64,000 nt of DNA from NCBI GenBank assembly GCA_039105265.1, contig JAPFFF010000008.1, positions 1,860,001-1,924,000 on the forward strand, written 5' to 3'. Below the pieces are notes generated by a model. That model saw only the letters and a list, made by a program, of their open reading frames with translations. It was not told the DNA's origin and did not search any database. The position numbers were made by a program, and so were the translations under genes. Source of the DNA: Tritrichomonas musculus. Lineage: Eukaryota; Parabasalia; Tritrichomonadida; Tritrichomonadidae. Within the stretch, counting starts at the first letter, position 1; each line of letters begins with the position of its first letter. Positions 31,219 through 43,793 of the stretch are shown piece by piece.

Positions 31219-31479
31219 CTATTCTCCATCTAGTACTGTCGATGCAGACATACAATATAAAATGTCGTCGTCGTCTTGTCTATCGAAGAATAAGGTGCGA
31301 TACTTCTTAATAAACACACCAGGGAATGTAAAACTATATTTTCCTTTAATAGTAGAATATTTATGTACTTTTCCTTTTGGGTCCTTAATTAAAACATAGT
31401 TGTTGTAATCTTGGATAGTGCATCCATTAAAAGTAAATGTTCTCTCTGTTGGTATCTGTATGGTATCTTTAAAAGACAT
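31219..31479 (-). CDS. 86-aa protein of the palindromic element (left copy)
   Basis: It starts at an ATG preceded by an A/T-rich leader similar to that of the 826-aa gene. The composition is that of a small globular protein (FTFNGCTIQDYNNYVLIKD, KGKVHKYSTIKGKYSFTF) with an acidic DDDD stretch near residue 70. No family is recognised. It converges with the C-terminal-domain homologue. An antisense frame (31145-31399) overlaps it but looks less protein-like. The recurrent module lies just upstream of its start and could carry its promoter. Confidence 0.6.
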   Translation of the reverse strand: MSFKDTIQIPTERTFTFNGCTIQDYNNYVLIKDPKGKVHKYSTIKGKYSFTFPGVFIKKYRTLFFDRQDDDDILYCMSASTVLDGE

Positions 31480-31493
31480 TTATGCGGAAATAA

Positions 31494-31608
31494 AAATAAC
31501 CAAATACTATAACGAATATTTGCGACACGATTAATTGCTACTTTTTAAAATTTATAACTATATTTTATTTTTGGAATCCACAAAGGAACAACATTGTAAG
31601 AAACACAT
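31494..31608. repeat. Recurrent non-coding module, copy ii (left arm)
   Basis: Same order of words as at 29992-30091, about 80 percent alike by eye, with the words spaced slightly further apart. It lies downstream of the domain homologue and upstream of the 86-aa ORF, which reads away from it. Mirror copy at 42031-42145. Confidence 0.65.
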
Positions 31609-31772
31609 AGAGGAACCTATATGCAATATCTGGTGTGTAGGAAAATCGACGGACCCAATAAATAAAGTTGCCAACGATGCGATTAATTAGATTTCCTTCC
31701 ACATTCCATTTCGAACATATTACTACCATACATTTCCAGGTTGTGTATTTGTTAGTATTTGTAAGATACATC

Positions 31773-31912
31773 TATGGTTATAGAATACATCTATATTTAT
31801 AGAATACATCTATATTTATAGAATACATCTATATTTATAGAATACATCTATATTTATAGAATACATCTATATTTATAGAATACATCTATATTTATAGAAT
31901 ACATCTATGCTT
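31773..31912. repeat. 19-bp satellite, left
   Basis: Tandem copies of gaatacatctatatttata, about seven, grading into related gatacattt(a/g) units up to about 32070. The mirror array is 38 bp (two units) shorter. Confidence 0.88.
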
Positions 31913-32174
31913 ATAGGATACATTTACGGATTGTGCGATACATCTATATTTATAGAATACATTTGCTGTTGGTGCGATACATTTACGGCTCGTAGGATAC
32001 ATCTAAGGTTTGTGCGATACATTTGCAATTTTTGGGATACATTTGCGGCTTGTGCGATACATTTACGGTTTGGGTATTTGTTTATTTTTTGGAACGCACA
32101 GAGAAAAGTATTATTAGGTAATTTTAAAAACATATACGAAAAATAGAGAAAATAGACGAAATATATAGAAACGC

Positions 32175-35100
32175 ATAATTGTACCAATAGCAACAACAAC
32201 TAAAACAACAACAACCATATACACCAACAGCAGCAATAACTACAACAACAACTAAAACAACAACAACAACCATATGCACCAATAACTAAAACAACTATAC
32301 ACACCAACAGCAATTACAACTACAACAACCATATGTGCTAATAGCAACAACAACTATATGCACCAATAGCAACAATAACTAAAACAACTATATGCACTAA
32401 TAGCATTAACGGCAACAACTACAACAACCATATGCACCAATAACTAAAACAACTATAACACCAATAACAACAACAACTAAAATAACTATATGCACCAATA
32501 GTAATAACAACTAAAACAACTATATGCACCAATAGCAACAACAACCATATGTGCTAATAGCAGCAATAGCAACAATAACTAAAACAATTATAACAGCAAT
32601 AGCAACAATAACTAAACAACTATAACACCAATAACAACAACAACTAAAATAACTATATGCACCAATAGTAATAACAACTAAAACAACTATATGCACCAAT
32701 AGCAACAATAACTAAACAACTATAACACCAATAACAACAACAACTAAAATAACTATATGCACCAATAGCAACAACAACCATATGTGCTAATAGCAACAAT
32801 AGCAACAATAACTAAAACAACTATTTGCATTAATAGCAACAACAACCATATGCACTAATAGAGCAAATAGCAACAACAACTACAACAACAACTATATGCA
32901 TTAATAGCAACAACAACCATATGCACTAATAGAGCAAATAGCAACAACAACTAAAACAACAACTATACGCACCAATAGCAATAACAACTAAAACAACTAT
33001 ATGCACCAATAGCAACAACAACCATATGTGCTAATAGCAACAATAGCAGCAATAGCAACAACAACTAAAATAACTATATACACCAATAGTAATAACAACT
33101 AAAGCAACTATATGTACCAATAGCAACGACAACTACAACAACAACTATATGCATTAATAGCAACAACAACCATATGCACTAATAGAGCCAATAGCAACAA
33201 CAACTAAAACAACAACTATACGCACCAATAGCAACAACAACTAAAACAACTATATATACCAATAGCAACAACAACTATATGCATTAATAGCAACAACAAC
33301 CATATGCACTAATAGAGCAAATAGCAACAACAACTAAAACAACAACTATATGCACCAATAGCAACAACAACCATATGTGCTAATAGCAACAATAGCAGCA
33401 ATAGCAACAACAACTAAAATAACTATATACACCAATAGTAATAACAACTAAAGCAACTATATGTACCAATAGCAACGACAACTACAACAACAACTATATG
33501 CATTAATAGCAACAACAACCATATGTACTAATAGAGCCAATAGCAACAACAACTATACGCACCAATAGTAATAACAACTAAAACAACTATATGCACTAAT
33601 AGCAACAACAACTAAAATAACTATATGTACCAATAGCAACAATAACTAAAACAACTATTTGCATTAATAGCAACAACAACCATATGCACTAATAGAGCAA
33701 ATAGCAACAACAACTACAACAACAACTATATGCATTAATAGCAACAACAACCATATGCACTAATAGAGCCAATAGCAACAACAACTAAAACAACAACTAT
33801 ACGCACCAATAGCAACAACAACTACAACAACAACTATATGCATTAATAGCAACAACAACCATATGCACTAATAGAGCCAATAGCAACAACAACTAAAACA
33901 ACAACTATACGCACCAATAGCAACAACAACTACAACAACAACTATATGCATTAATAGCAACAACAACCATATGCACTAATAGAGCCAATAGCAACAACAA
34001 CTAAAACAACAACTATACGCACCAATAGCAACAACAACTAAAACAACTATATATACCAATAGCAACAACAACTATATGCATTAATAGCAACAACAACCAT
34101 ATGCACTAATAGAGCAAATAGCAACAACAACTAAAACAACAACTATACGCACCAATAGTAATAACAACTAAAACAACTATATGCACCAATAGCAACAATA
34201 ACTAAACAACTATAACACCAATAACAACAACAACTAAAATAACTATATACACCAATAGCAACAACAACCATATGTGCTAATAGCAACAATAGCAACAATA
34301 ACTAAAACAACTATATGCATTAATAGCAACAACAACCATATGTGCTAATAGCAACAACAACTAAAACAACAACTATACGCACCAATAGCAATAACAACTA
34401 AAACAACTATATTCACCAATAGTAATAACAACTAAAACAACTATATGCACCAATAGCAACAACAACCATATGTGCTAATAGCAACAATAGCAACAATAAC
34501 TAAAACAACTATTTGCATTAATAGCAACAACAACCATATGCACTAATAGAGCAAATAGCAACAACAACTACAACAACAACTATACGCACCAATAGCAATA
34601 ACAACTAAAACAACTATATGCACCAATAGCAACAACAACCATATGTGCTAATAGCAACAATAGCAGCAATAGCAACAACAACTAAAATAACTATATACAC
34701 CAATAGTAATAACAACTAAAGCAACTATATGTACCAATAGCAACGACAACTACAACAACAACTATATGCATTAATAGCAACAACAACCATATGCACTAAT
34801 AGAGCCAATAGCAACAACAACTAAAACAACAACTATACGCACCAATAGCAACAACAACTAAAACAACAACTATACGCACCAATAGTAATAACAACTAAAG
34901 CAACTATATGTACCAATAGCAACGACAACTACAACAACAACTATATGCATTAATAGCAACAACAACCATATGTACTAATAGAGCCAATAGCAACAACAAC
35001 TATACGCACCAATAGTAATAACAACTAAAACAACTATATATACCAATAGCAACAACAACTACAACAACAACTATATGCATTAATAGCAACAACAACCATA

Positions 35101-36062
35101 TGCACTAATAGAGCCAATAGCAACAACAACTAAAACAACTATATATACCAATAGCAACAACAACTATATGCATTAATAGCAACAACAACCATATGTGCTA
35201 ATAGCAACAACAACTAAAATAACTATATACACCAATAGTAATAACAACTAAAACAACTATATGCACCAATAGCAACAATAACTAAAACAACTAAAACAAC
35301 TATAACAACAATAACAACAACAACTAAAACAACTATATGCACCAATAGCAACAATAACTAAAACAACTAAAACAACTAAAACAACAATAACAACAACAAC
35401 TAAAATAACTATATGCACCAACAACTAAAACAACTATATGCACCAATAGCAACAATAACTAAAACAACTAAAACAACAATAACAACAAAAACTAAAACAA
35501 CTATATGTACCAATAGCAACAATAACTAAAACAACTAAAACAACTATAACAACAATAACAACAACAACTAAAATAACTATATGCGCCAACAACTAAAACA
35601 ACTATATGTACCAATAGCAACAACAACTACAACAACAACTATATGCATTAATAGCAACAACAACCATATGTGCTAATAGCAACAATAACTAAAACAATTT
35701 TAACAACTATATGCACCAATAACTAAAACAACTATAACAACAATAACAACAACAACTAAAATAACTATATGCACCAATAGTAATAACAACTAAAGCAACC
35801 ATATACACCAATAACAACAACAACTACAACAACAACTACAACAACAACTACTACAACAACTATATGCGACAATAGCAACAATAACTAAAACAACTACAAC
35901 AACCATATGCATTAATAGCACCAATAGCAATAACAACTAAAGCAACCATATGCATTAATAGTAACAACAACCATATACACCAATAACAACAACAACTAAA
36001 ATAACTATATGCACCAATAGCAATAACAACAACAATATGCTCTAATAGCAACAACAACCATA
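32175..36062. repeat. CAA-type compound satellite, left, 3.9 kb
   Basis: A mosaic of caacaacaacta, aataactaaaacaacta and tatatgcaccaatagca-type words forming higher-order units of about 60-120 bp. The top strand is almost free of G outside atgca and tagc. The mirror copy at 37615-41502 has exactly the same length, unlike the other arrays. No gene; all open frames here are repeat products. Confidence 0.9.
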
Positions 36063-36084
36063 ACAGCAACCATATGCATTTACG

Positions 36085-36273
36085 ATGTATTTATATAAAA
36101 CCACAACTAGAACTTTAAATAGAGATGTTTATAAAAATATGGAGTACCTCGAAAATTTAATGCCATCGAATCTTATTTATTACAATTCTATCGAGAAACA
36201 ATTTAATTTACTTTATTTTTATTTTTGGATTCCTTATGTATTCTTATACACATTCCTCTGTATGGTTCTATAG
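36085..36273 (+). pseudogene. Partial homologue of the 826-aa protein, middle region (left copy)
   Basis: The short frame contains MPSNLIYYNSIEKQFNLL, which aligns with LPPNLIFYNSISKQWSLL of the main protein (about residues 360-378); the residues before it also align loosely. It is a short diverged piece of a related gene near the palindrome centre, ending in a hydrophobic tail (YVFLYTFLCMVL). Mirror copy at 37404-37592. Confidence 0.55.
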
Positions 36274-36389
36274 CGAAATATTCCTTTTTCCAAAACCTAT
36301 TTCTTTGCTTGGTACTTATTTTGGTTTTGTTTTGTACCTTTATGGTTTTGTTTGGCATTTGCTCCGCTTGGCACTTATTTTACTACTTG

Positions 36390-36520
36390 TTTTGGTTATT
36401 GCATGTTTTGGTTAATACTTGTTTTGGTTATTGCATGTTTTGGTTAATACTTGTTTTGGTTATTGCATGTTTTGGTTAATACTTGTTTTGGTTATTGCAT
36501 GTTTTGGTTAATACTCGTTT
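36390..36520. repeat. 32-bp minisatellite, left
   Basis: Four copies of a unit made of tacttgttttggttattg followed by catgttttggttaa. Mirror copy at 37157-37287 with equal copy number. Confidence 0.88.
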
Positions 36521-36659
36521 TGGTACTTATTTTATTTGGTACATCGATAGATTTAATTGTTATTTTATTATTATTTCTAGTTTTGTTTATTTTTGGATAT
36601 TTCTCTATTCTTTCTAATGGAATCCAATTTGGATTTTTTTGTATTCCATAGAGTTTTGC

Positions 36660-37017
36660 TTAGATTTGCAGTATTTTCTCTACTTTTGCAGAGTTTCTTG
36701 TGTTTTCTTTAGTTTATCTACTTTTGCAGAGTTTCTTGTGTTTTCTTTAGTTTATCTACTTTTGCAGAGTTTCTTGTGTTTTGCATAGATTTATCGACTT
36801 TTGCAGAGTTTCTTGTGTTTTCTTTAGTTTATCTACTTTTGCAGAGTTTCTTGTGTTTTCTTTAGTTTATCTACTTTTGCAGAGTTTCTTGTGTTTTGCA
36901 TAGATTTATCGACTTTTGCAGAGTTTCTTGTGTTTTCTTTAGTTTATCTACTTTTGCAGAGTTTCTTGTATTTTGCATAGATTTATCTACTTTTGCATAG
37001 ATTTGCAGAATTTTTAT
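36660..37017. repeat. Unique central spacer, 358 bp, with 38-bp tandem repeats
   Basis: This is the only part of the element that is not mirrored. It consists of about seven copies of a 38-bp unit including tttgcagagtttcttgtg and tttagtttatctac, with variants containing tttgcatagatttatcgac. All copies point the same way, so it breaks the palindrome and would be the loop if the element snapped back. No gene is seen. Confidence 0.88.
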
Positions 37018-37403
37018 GCAAAACTCTATGGAATACAAAAAAATCCAAATTGGATTCCATTAGAAAGAATAGAGAAATATCCAAAAATAAACAAAACTAG
37101 AAATAATAATAAAATAACAATTAAATCTATCGATGTACCAAATAAAATAAGTACCAAAACGAGTATTAACCAAAACATGCAATAACCAAAACAAGTATTA
37201 ACCAAAACATGCAATAACCAAAACAAGTATTAACCAAAACATGCAATAACCAAAACAAGTATTAACCAAAACATGCAATAACCAAAACAAGTAGTAAAAT
37301 AAGTGCCAAGCGGAGCAAATGCCAAACAAAACCATAAAGGTACAAAACAAAACCAAAATAAGTACCAAGCAAAGAAATAGGTTTTGGAAAAAGGAATATT
37401 TCG

Positions 37404-37592
37404 CTATAGAACCATACAGAGGAATGTGTATAAGAATACATAAGGAATCCAAAAATAAAAATAAAGTAAATTAAATTGTTTCTCGATAGAATTGTAATAA
37501 ATAAGATTCGATGGCATTAAATTTTCGAGGTACTCCATATTTTTATAAACATCTCTATTTAAAGTTCTAGTTGTGGTTTTATATAAATACAT
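37404..37592 (-). pseudogene. Partial homologue of the 826-aa protein, middle region (right copy)
   Basis: Mirror of 36085-36273, same translation. Confidence 0.55.
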
Positions 37593-37614
37593 CGTAAATG
37601 CATATGGTTGCTGT

Positions 37615-40600
37615 TATGGTTGTTGTTGCTATTAGAGCATATTGTTGTTGTTATTGCTATTGGTGCATATAGTTATTTTAGTTGTTGTTGTTATTGGTGT
37701 ATATGGTTGTTGTTACTATTAATGCATATGGTTGCTTTAGTTGTTATTGCTATTGGTGCTATTAATGCATATGGTTGTTGTAGTTGTTTTAGTTATTGTT
37801 GCTATTGTCGCATATAGTTGTTGTAGTAGTTGTTGTTGTAGTTGTTGTTGTAGTTGTTGTTGTTATTGGTGTATATGGTTGCTTTAGTTGTTATTACTAT
37901 TGGTGCATATAGTTATTTTAGTTGTTGTTGTTATTGTTGTTATAGTTGTTTTAGTTATTGGTGCATATAGTTGTTAAAATTGTTTTAGTTATTGTTGCTA
38001 TTAGCACATATGGTTGTTGTTGCTATTAATGCATATAGTTGTTGTTGTAGTTGTTGTTGCTATTGGTACATATAGTTGTTTTAGTTGTTGGCGCATATAG
38101 TTATTTTAGTTGTTGTTGTTATTGTTGTTATAGTTGTTTTAGTTGTTTTAGTTATTGTTGCTATTGGTACATATAGTTGTTTTAGTTTTTGTTGTTATTG
38201 TTGTTTTAGTTGTTTTAGTTATTGTTGCTATTGGTGCATATAGTTGTTTTAGTTGTTGGTGCATATAGTTATTTTAGTTGTTGTTGTTATTGTTGTTTTA
38301 GTTGTTTTAGTTGTTTTAGTTATTGTTGCTATTGGTGCATATAGTTGTTTTAGTTGTTGTTGTTATTGTTGTTATAGTTGTTTTAGTTGTTTTAGTTATT
38401 GTTGCTATTGGTGCATATAGTTGTTTTAGTTGTTATTACTATTGGTGTATATAGTTATTTTAGTTGTTGTTGCTATTAGCACATATGGTTGTTGTTGCTA
38501 TTAATGCATATAGTTGTTGTTGCTATTGGTATATATAGTTGTTTTAGTTGTTGTTGCTATTGGCTCTATTAGTGCATATGGTTGTTGTTGCTATTAATGC
38601 ATATAGTTGTTGTTGTAGTTGTTGTTGCTATTGGTATATATAGTTGTTTTAGTTGTTATTACTATTGGTGCGTATAGTTGTTGTTGCTATTGGCTCTATT
38701 AGTACATATGGTTGTTGTTGCTATTAATGCATATAGTTGTTGTTGTAGTTGTCGTTGCTATTGGTACATATAGTTGCTTTAGTTGTTATTACTATTGGTG
38801 CGTATAGTTGTTGTTTTAGTTGTTGTTGCTATTGGTGCGTATAGTTGTTGTTTTAGTTGTTGTTGCTATTGGCTCTATTAGTGCATATGGTTGTTGTTGC
38901 TATTAATGCATATAGTTGTTGTTGTAGTTGTCGTTGCTATTGGTACATATAGTTGCTTTAGTTGTTATTACTATTGGTGTATATAGTTATTTTAGTTGTT
39001 GTTGCTATTGCTGCTATTGTTGCTATTAGCACATATGGTTGTTGTTGCTATTGGTGCATATAGTTGTTTTAGTTGTTATTGCTATTGGTGCGTATAGTTG
39101 TTGTTGTAGTTGTTGTTGCTATTTGCTCTATTAGTGCATATGGTTGTTGTTGCTATTAATGCAAATAGTTGTTTTAGTTATTGTTGCTATTGTTGCTATT
39201 AGCACATATGGTTGTTGTTGCTATTGGTGCATATAGTTGTTTTAGTTGTTATTACTATTGGTGAATATAGTTGTTTTAGTTGTTATTGCTATTGGTGCGT
39301 ATAGTTGTTGTTTTAGTTGTTGTTGCTATTAGCACATATGGTTGTTGTTGCTATTAATGCATATAGTTGTTTTAGTTATTGTTGCTATTGTTGCTATTAG
39401 CACATATGGTTGTTGTTGCTATTGGTGTATATAGTTATTTTAGTTGTTGTTGTTATTGGTGTTATAGTTGTTTAGTTATTGTTGCTATTGGTGCATATAG
39501 TTGTTTTAGTTGTTATTACTATTGGTGCGTATAGTTGTTGTTTTAGTTGTTGTTGCTATTTGCTCTATTAGTGCATATGGTTGTTGTTGCTATTAATGCA
39601 TATAGTTGTTGTTGCTATTGGTATATATAGTTGTTTTAGTTGTTGTTGCTATTGGTGCGTATAGTTGTTGTTTTAGTTGTTGTTGCTATTGGCTCTATTA
39701 GTGCATATGGTTGTTGTTGCTATTAATGCATATAGTTGTTGTTGTAGTTGTTGTTGCTATTGGTGCGTATAGTTGTTGTTTTAGTTGTTGTTGCTATTGG
39801 CTCTATTAGTGCATATGGTTGTTGTTGCTATTAATGCATATAGTTGTTGTTGTAGTTGTTGTTGCTATTGGTGCGTATAGTTGTTGTTTTAGTTGTTGTT
39901 GCTATTGGCTCTATTAGTGCATATGGTTGTTGTTGCTATTAATGCATATAGTTGTTGTTGTAGTTGTTGTTGCTATTTGCTCTATTAGTGCATATGGTTG
40001 TTGTTGCTATTAATGCAAATAGTTGTTTTAGTTATTGTTGCTATTGGTACATATAGTTATTTTAGTTGTTGTTGCTATTAGTGCATATAGTTGTTTTAGT
40101 TGTTATTACTATTGGTGCGTATAGTTGTTGTTGCTATTGGCTCTATTAGTACATATGGTTGTTGTTGCTATTAATGCATATAGTTGTTGTTGTAGTTGTC
40201 GTTGCTATTGGTACATATAGTTGCTTTAGTTGTTATTACTATTGGTGTATATAGTTATTTTAGTTGTTGTTGCTATTGCTGCTATTGTTGCTATTAGCAC
40301 ATATGGTTGTTGTTGCTATTGGTGCATATAGTTGTTGTTTTAGTTGTTGTTGCTATTTGCTCTATTAGTGCATATGGTTGTTGTTGCTATTAATGCATAT
40401 AGTTGTTGTTGCTATTGGTATATATAGTTGTTTTAGTTGTTGTTGCTATTGGTGCGTATAGTTGTTGTTTTAGTTGTTGTTGCTATTGGCTCTATTAGTG
40501 CATATGGTTGTTGTTGCTATTAATGCATATAGTTGTTGTTGTAGTTGTCGTTGCTATTGGTACATATAGTTGCTTTAGTTGTTATTACTATTGGTGTATA

Positions 40601-41502
40601 TAGTTATTTTAGTTGTTGTTGCTATTGCTGCTATTGTTGCTATTAGCACATATGGTTGTTGTTGCTATTGGTGCATATAGTTGTTTTAGTTGTTATTGCT
40701 ATTGGTGCGTATAGTTGTTGTTTTAGTTGTTGTTGCTATTTGCTCTATTAGTGCATATGGTTGTTGTTGCTATTAATGCATATAGTTGTTGTTGTAGTTG
40801 TTGTTGCTATTTGCTCTATTAGTGCATATGGTTGTTGTTGCTATTAATGCAAATAGTTGTTTTAGTTATTGTTGCTATTGTTGCTATTAGCACATATGGT
40901 TGTTGTTGCTATTGGTGCATATAGTTATTTTAGTTGTTGTTGTTATTGGTGTTATAGTTGTTTAGTTATTGTTGCTATTGGTGCATATAGTTGTTTTAGT
41001 TGTTATTACTATTGGTGCATATAGTTATTTTAGTTGTTGTTGTTATTGGTGTTATAGTTGTTTAGTTATTGTTGCTATTGCTGTTATAATTGTTTTAGTT
41101 ATTGTTGCTATTGCTGCTATTAGCACATATGGTTGTTGTTGCTATTGGTGCATATAGTTGTTTTAGTTGTTATTACTATTGGTGCATATAGTTATTTTAG
41201 TTGTTGTTGTTATTGGTGTTATAGTTGTTTTAGTTATTGGTGCATATGGTTGTTGTAGTTGTTGCCGTTAATGCTATTAGTGCATATAGTTGTTTTAGTT
41301 ATTGTTGCTATTGGTGCATATAGTTGTTGTTGCTATTAGCACATATGGTTGTTGTAGTTGTAATTGCTGTTGGTGTGTATAGTTGTTTTAGTTATTGGTG
41401 CATATGGTTGTTGTTGTTGTTTTAGTTGTTGTTGTAGTTATTGCTGCTGTTGGTGTATATGGTTGTTGTTGTTTTAGTTGTTGTTGCTATTGGTACAATT
41501 AT
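37615..41502. repeat. CAA-type compound satellite, right (TTG strand on top)
   Basis: Mirror of 32175-36062, equal in length. Here the top strand is G/T-rich (ttgttgttgctattggtgc and similar), so the G-bearing strand runs outward. Confidence 0.9.
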
Positions 41503-41762
41503 GCGTTTCTATATATTTCGTCTATTTTCTCTATTTTTCGTATATGTTTTTAAAATTACCTAATAATACTTTTCTCTGTGCGTTCCAAAAAATAAACAAA
41601 TACCCAAACCGTAAATGTATCGCACAAGCCGCAAATGTATCCCAAAAATTGCAAATGTATCGCACAAACCTTAGATGTATCCTACGAGCCGTAAATGTAT
41701 CGCACCAACAGCAAATGTATTCTATAAATATAGATGTATCGCACAATCCGTAAATGTATCCT

Positions 41763-41866
41763 ATAAGCATAGATGTATTCTATAAATATAGATGTATTCT
41801 ATAAATATAGATGTATTCTATAAATATAGATGTATTCTATAAATATAGATGTATTCTATAACCATA
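41763..41866. repeat. 19-bp satellite, right
   Basis: Mirror of the array at 31773-31912 with two fewer 19-bp units. Confidence 0.86.
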
Positions 41867-42159
41867 GATGTATCTTACAAATACTAACAAATACACAACC
41901 TGGAAATGTATGGTAGTAATATGTTCGAAATGGAATGTGGAAGGAAATCTAATTAATCGCATCGTTGGCAACTTTATTTATTGGGTCCGTCGATTTTCCT
42001 ACACACCAGATATTGCATATAGGTTCCTCTATGTGTTTCTTACAATGTTGTTCCTTTGTGGATTCCAAAAATAAAATATAGTTATAAATTTTAAAAAGTA
42101 GCAATTAATCGTGTCGCAAATATTCGTTATAGTATTTGGTTATTTTTATTTCCGCATAA

Positions 42160-42420
42160 ATGTCTTTTAAAGATACCATACAGATACCAACAGAGAGAAC
42201 ATTTACTTTTAATGGATGCACTATCCAAGATTACAACAACTATGTTTTAATTAAGGACCCAAAAGGAAAAGTACATAAATATTCTACTATTAAAGGAAAA
42301 TATAGTTTTACATTCCCTGGTGTGTTTATTAAGAAGTATCGCACCTTATTCTTCGATAGACAAGACGACGACGACATTTTATATTGTATGTCTGCATCGA
42401 CAGTACTAGATGGAGAATAG
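42160..42420 (+). CDS. 86-aa protein of the palindromic element (right copy)
   Basis: Mirror of 31219-31479 with the same translation, from an ATG behind an A/T-rich leader to TAG. Family unrecognised. It converges with the domain homologue that follows. Confidence 0.6.
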   Translation: MSFKDTIQIPTERTFTFNGCTIQDYNNYVLIKDPKGKVHKYSTIKGKYSFTFPGVFIKKYRTLFFDRQDDDDILYCMSASTVLDGE

Positions 42421-42432
42421 AATAAATTATTT

Positions 42433-42687
42433 TTATCTAACCACATAAATATAGCATTTCTGTTTTTGTGGTGTGGTCTTAGTGGGTCCAACAATAGCTT
42501 CTATACATTTGGTTATTTTTGTAGATTTAAGTTTACCAAGGATAATTTCCTTAAGCCAGTATGTCGCTATATAATTTTTTAGGTCTCCGCTATTAATAGA
42601 ACAACGTATTAATAACGAACTTTTAAGTAGTTTGTACCCAACTATCTTAACTGTATCTCCTAGTTTAACATCGTCGTCTATCTTTTT
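42433..42687 (-). CDS. Stand-alone homologue of the 826-aa C-terminal domain (right copy)
   Basis: Mirror of 30952-31206. It carries the same conserved words (VKxGD, WLKEII, VGPTK, CYIY) as the end of the main protein. The same caveat about its start applies. Confidence 0.58.
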   Translation of the reverse strand, partial: KKIDDDVKLGDTVKIVGYKLLKSSLLIRCSINSGDLKNYIATYWLKEIILGKLKSTKITKCIEAIVGPTKTTPQKQKCYIYVVR

Positions 42688-42898
42688 TCATATAGTTTGT
42701 ATATAAGGTATATAACTTGTATATTGTTAATATGTAATTAGTATGTAGTTGGTATATAGGTAGTATGTAATTAATGCATAGTTAATACGTATTTGGTATA
42801 TATGTTGCGTATGGGGTATGTAGTATGTAATTAGTATATGGGGTATATAACTTGTATATTGTTAATATGTAATTAGTATGTAGGTAGTATGTAGTTGG

Positions 42899-43346
42899 TA
42901 TATAGTTAGTAGTAGTATATAGTTAGTAGTAGTATATAGTTAGTAGTAGTATATAGTTAGTAGTAGTATATAGTTAGTAGTAGTATATAGTAGTAGTAGT
43001 ATATAGTTAGTAGTAGTATATAGTTAGTAGTAGTATATAGTTAGTAGTAGTATATAGTTAGTAGTAGTATATAGTTAGTAGTAGTATATAGTTAGTAGTA
43101 GTATATAGTTAGTAGTAGTATATAGTTAGTAGTAGTATATAGTTAGTAGTAGTATATAGTTAGTAGTAGTATATAGTTAGTAGTAGTATATAGTTAGTAG
43201 TAGTATATAGTTAGTAGTAGTATATAGTTAGTAGTAGTATATAGTTAGTAGTAGTATATAGTTAGTAGTAGTATATAGTTAGTAGTAGTATATAGTTAGT
43301 AGTAGTATATAGTTAGTAGTAGTATATAGTTAGTAGTATATAGAGT
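42899..43346. repeat. 17-bp satellite, right, about 26 copies
   Basis: Reverse complement of the array at 30428-30740 with eight more units, one of them a 16-base variant near 42985-43000. Confidence 0.9.
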
Positions 43347-43793
43347 ATATGGTTTTGTGCGATACCTATTGGTTTTATACGATACCTCTATGCTTTGTTA
43401 GATACCTGTCTAGTTAGATACCTCTATATCTTTATGTAATATAGCTCGCATGGATATATTATAAGTGGATGTATTAGTGGATATAATAGTGGATGTATTA
43501 ATAGATATACTATTGGATTGTATTGGTGGATATATTGTTGGATATATTGTTGGATATATTGTTGGATATATTGTTGGATATATTAATGGATATACTATAA
43601 AACCTCTAAACAGCAAAAATGTTGCTTTATATGGTCGCGTTTTAGAGATGGTAGAATTTGCCACCTGGATAATGTAAATGGGTCACTCTATGCGTTTCTA
43701 ATAATGTTGTTCCTTTGTGGAAAATAGAATATTGTATAAATCTTAAAAGTAGCAATTAATTGTTATAATATTTGGTTATGTCTGCTTCCTGCT

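Larger units (their letters stand above)
25879..36659. repeat. Left arm of the palindrome, 10,781 bp
   Basis: Position i in this arm pairs with 73677-i near the centre. The sum shifts to 73639, 73774, 73746 and 73786 moving outward, each step explained by a tandem array with different copy number. Mirrored open frames (including the 826-aa gene) give the same translation in both arms. Confidence 0.95.

Noticed and set aside
31145-31399. 84-aa plus-strand frame overlapping the 86-aa ORF
   Set aside because: It overlaps two better frames (30952-31206 and 31219-31479), has less protein-like composition and no similarity to the main protein.
32175-36062. Short open frames inside the CAA/TTG satellites (and their mirrors to 41502)
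   Set aside because: Their residues follow the repeat period (strings of V, I, A, C, W or N, Y), and no frame is favoured; they are by-products of low-complexity DNA.
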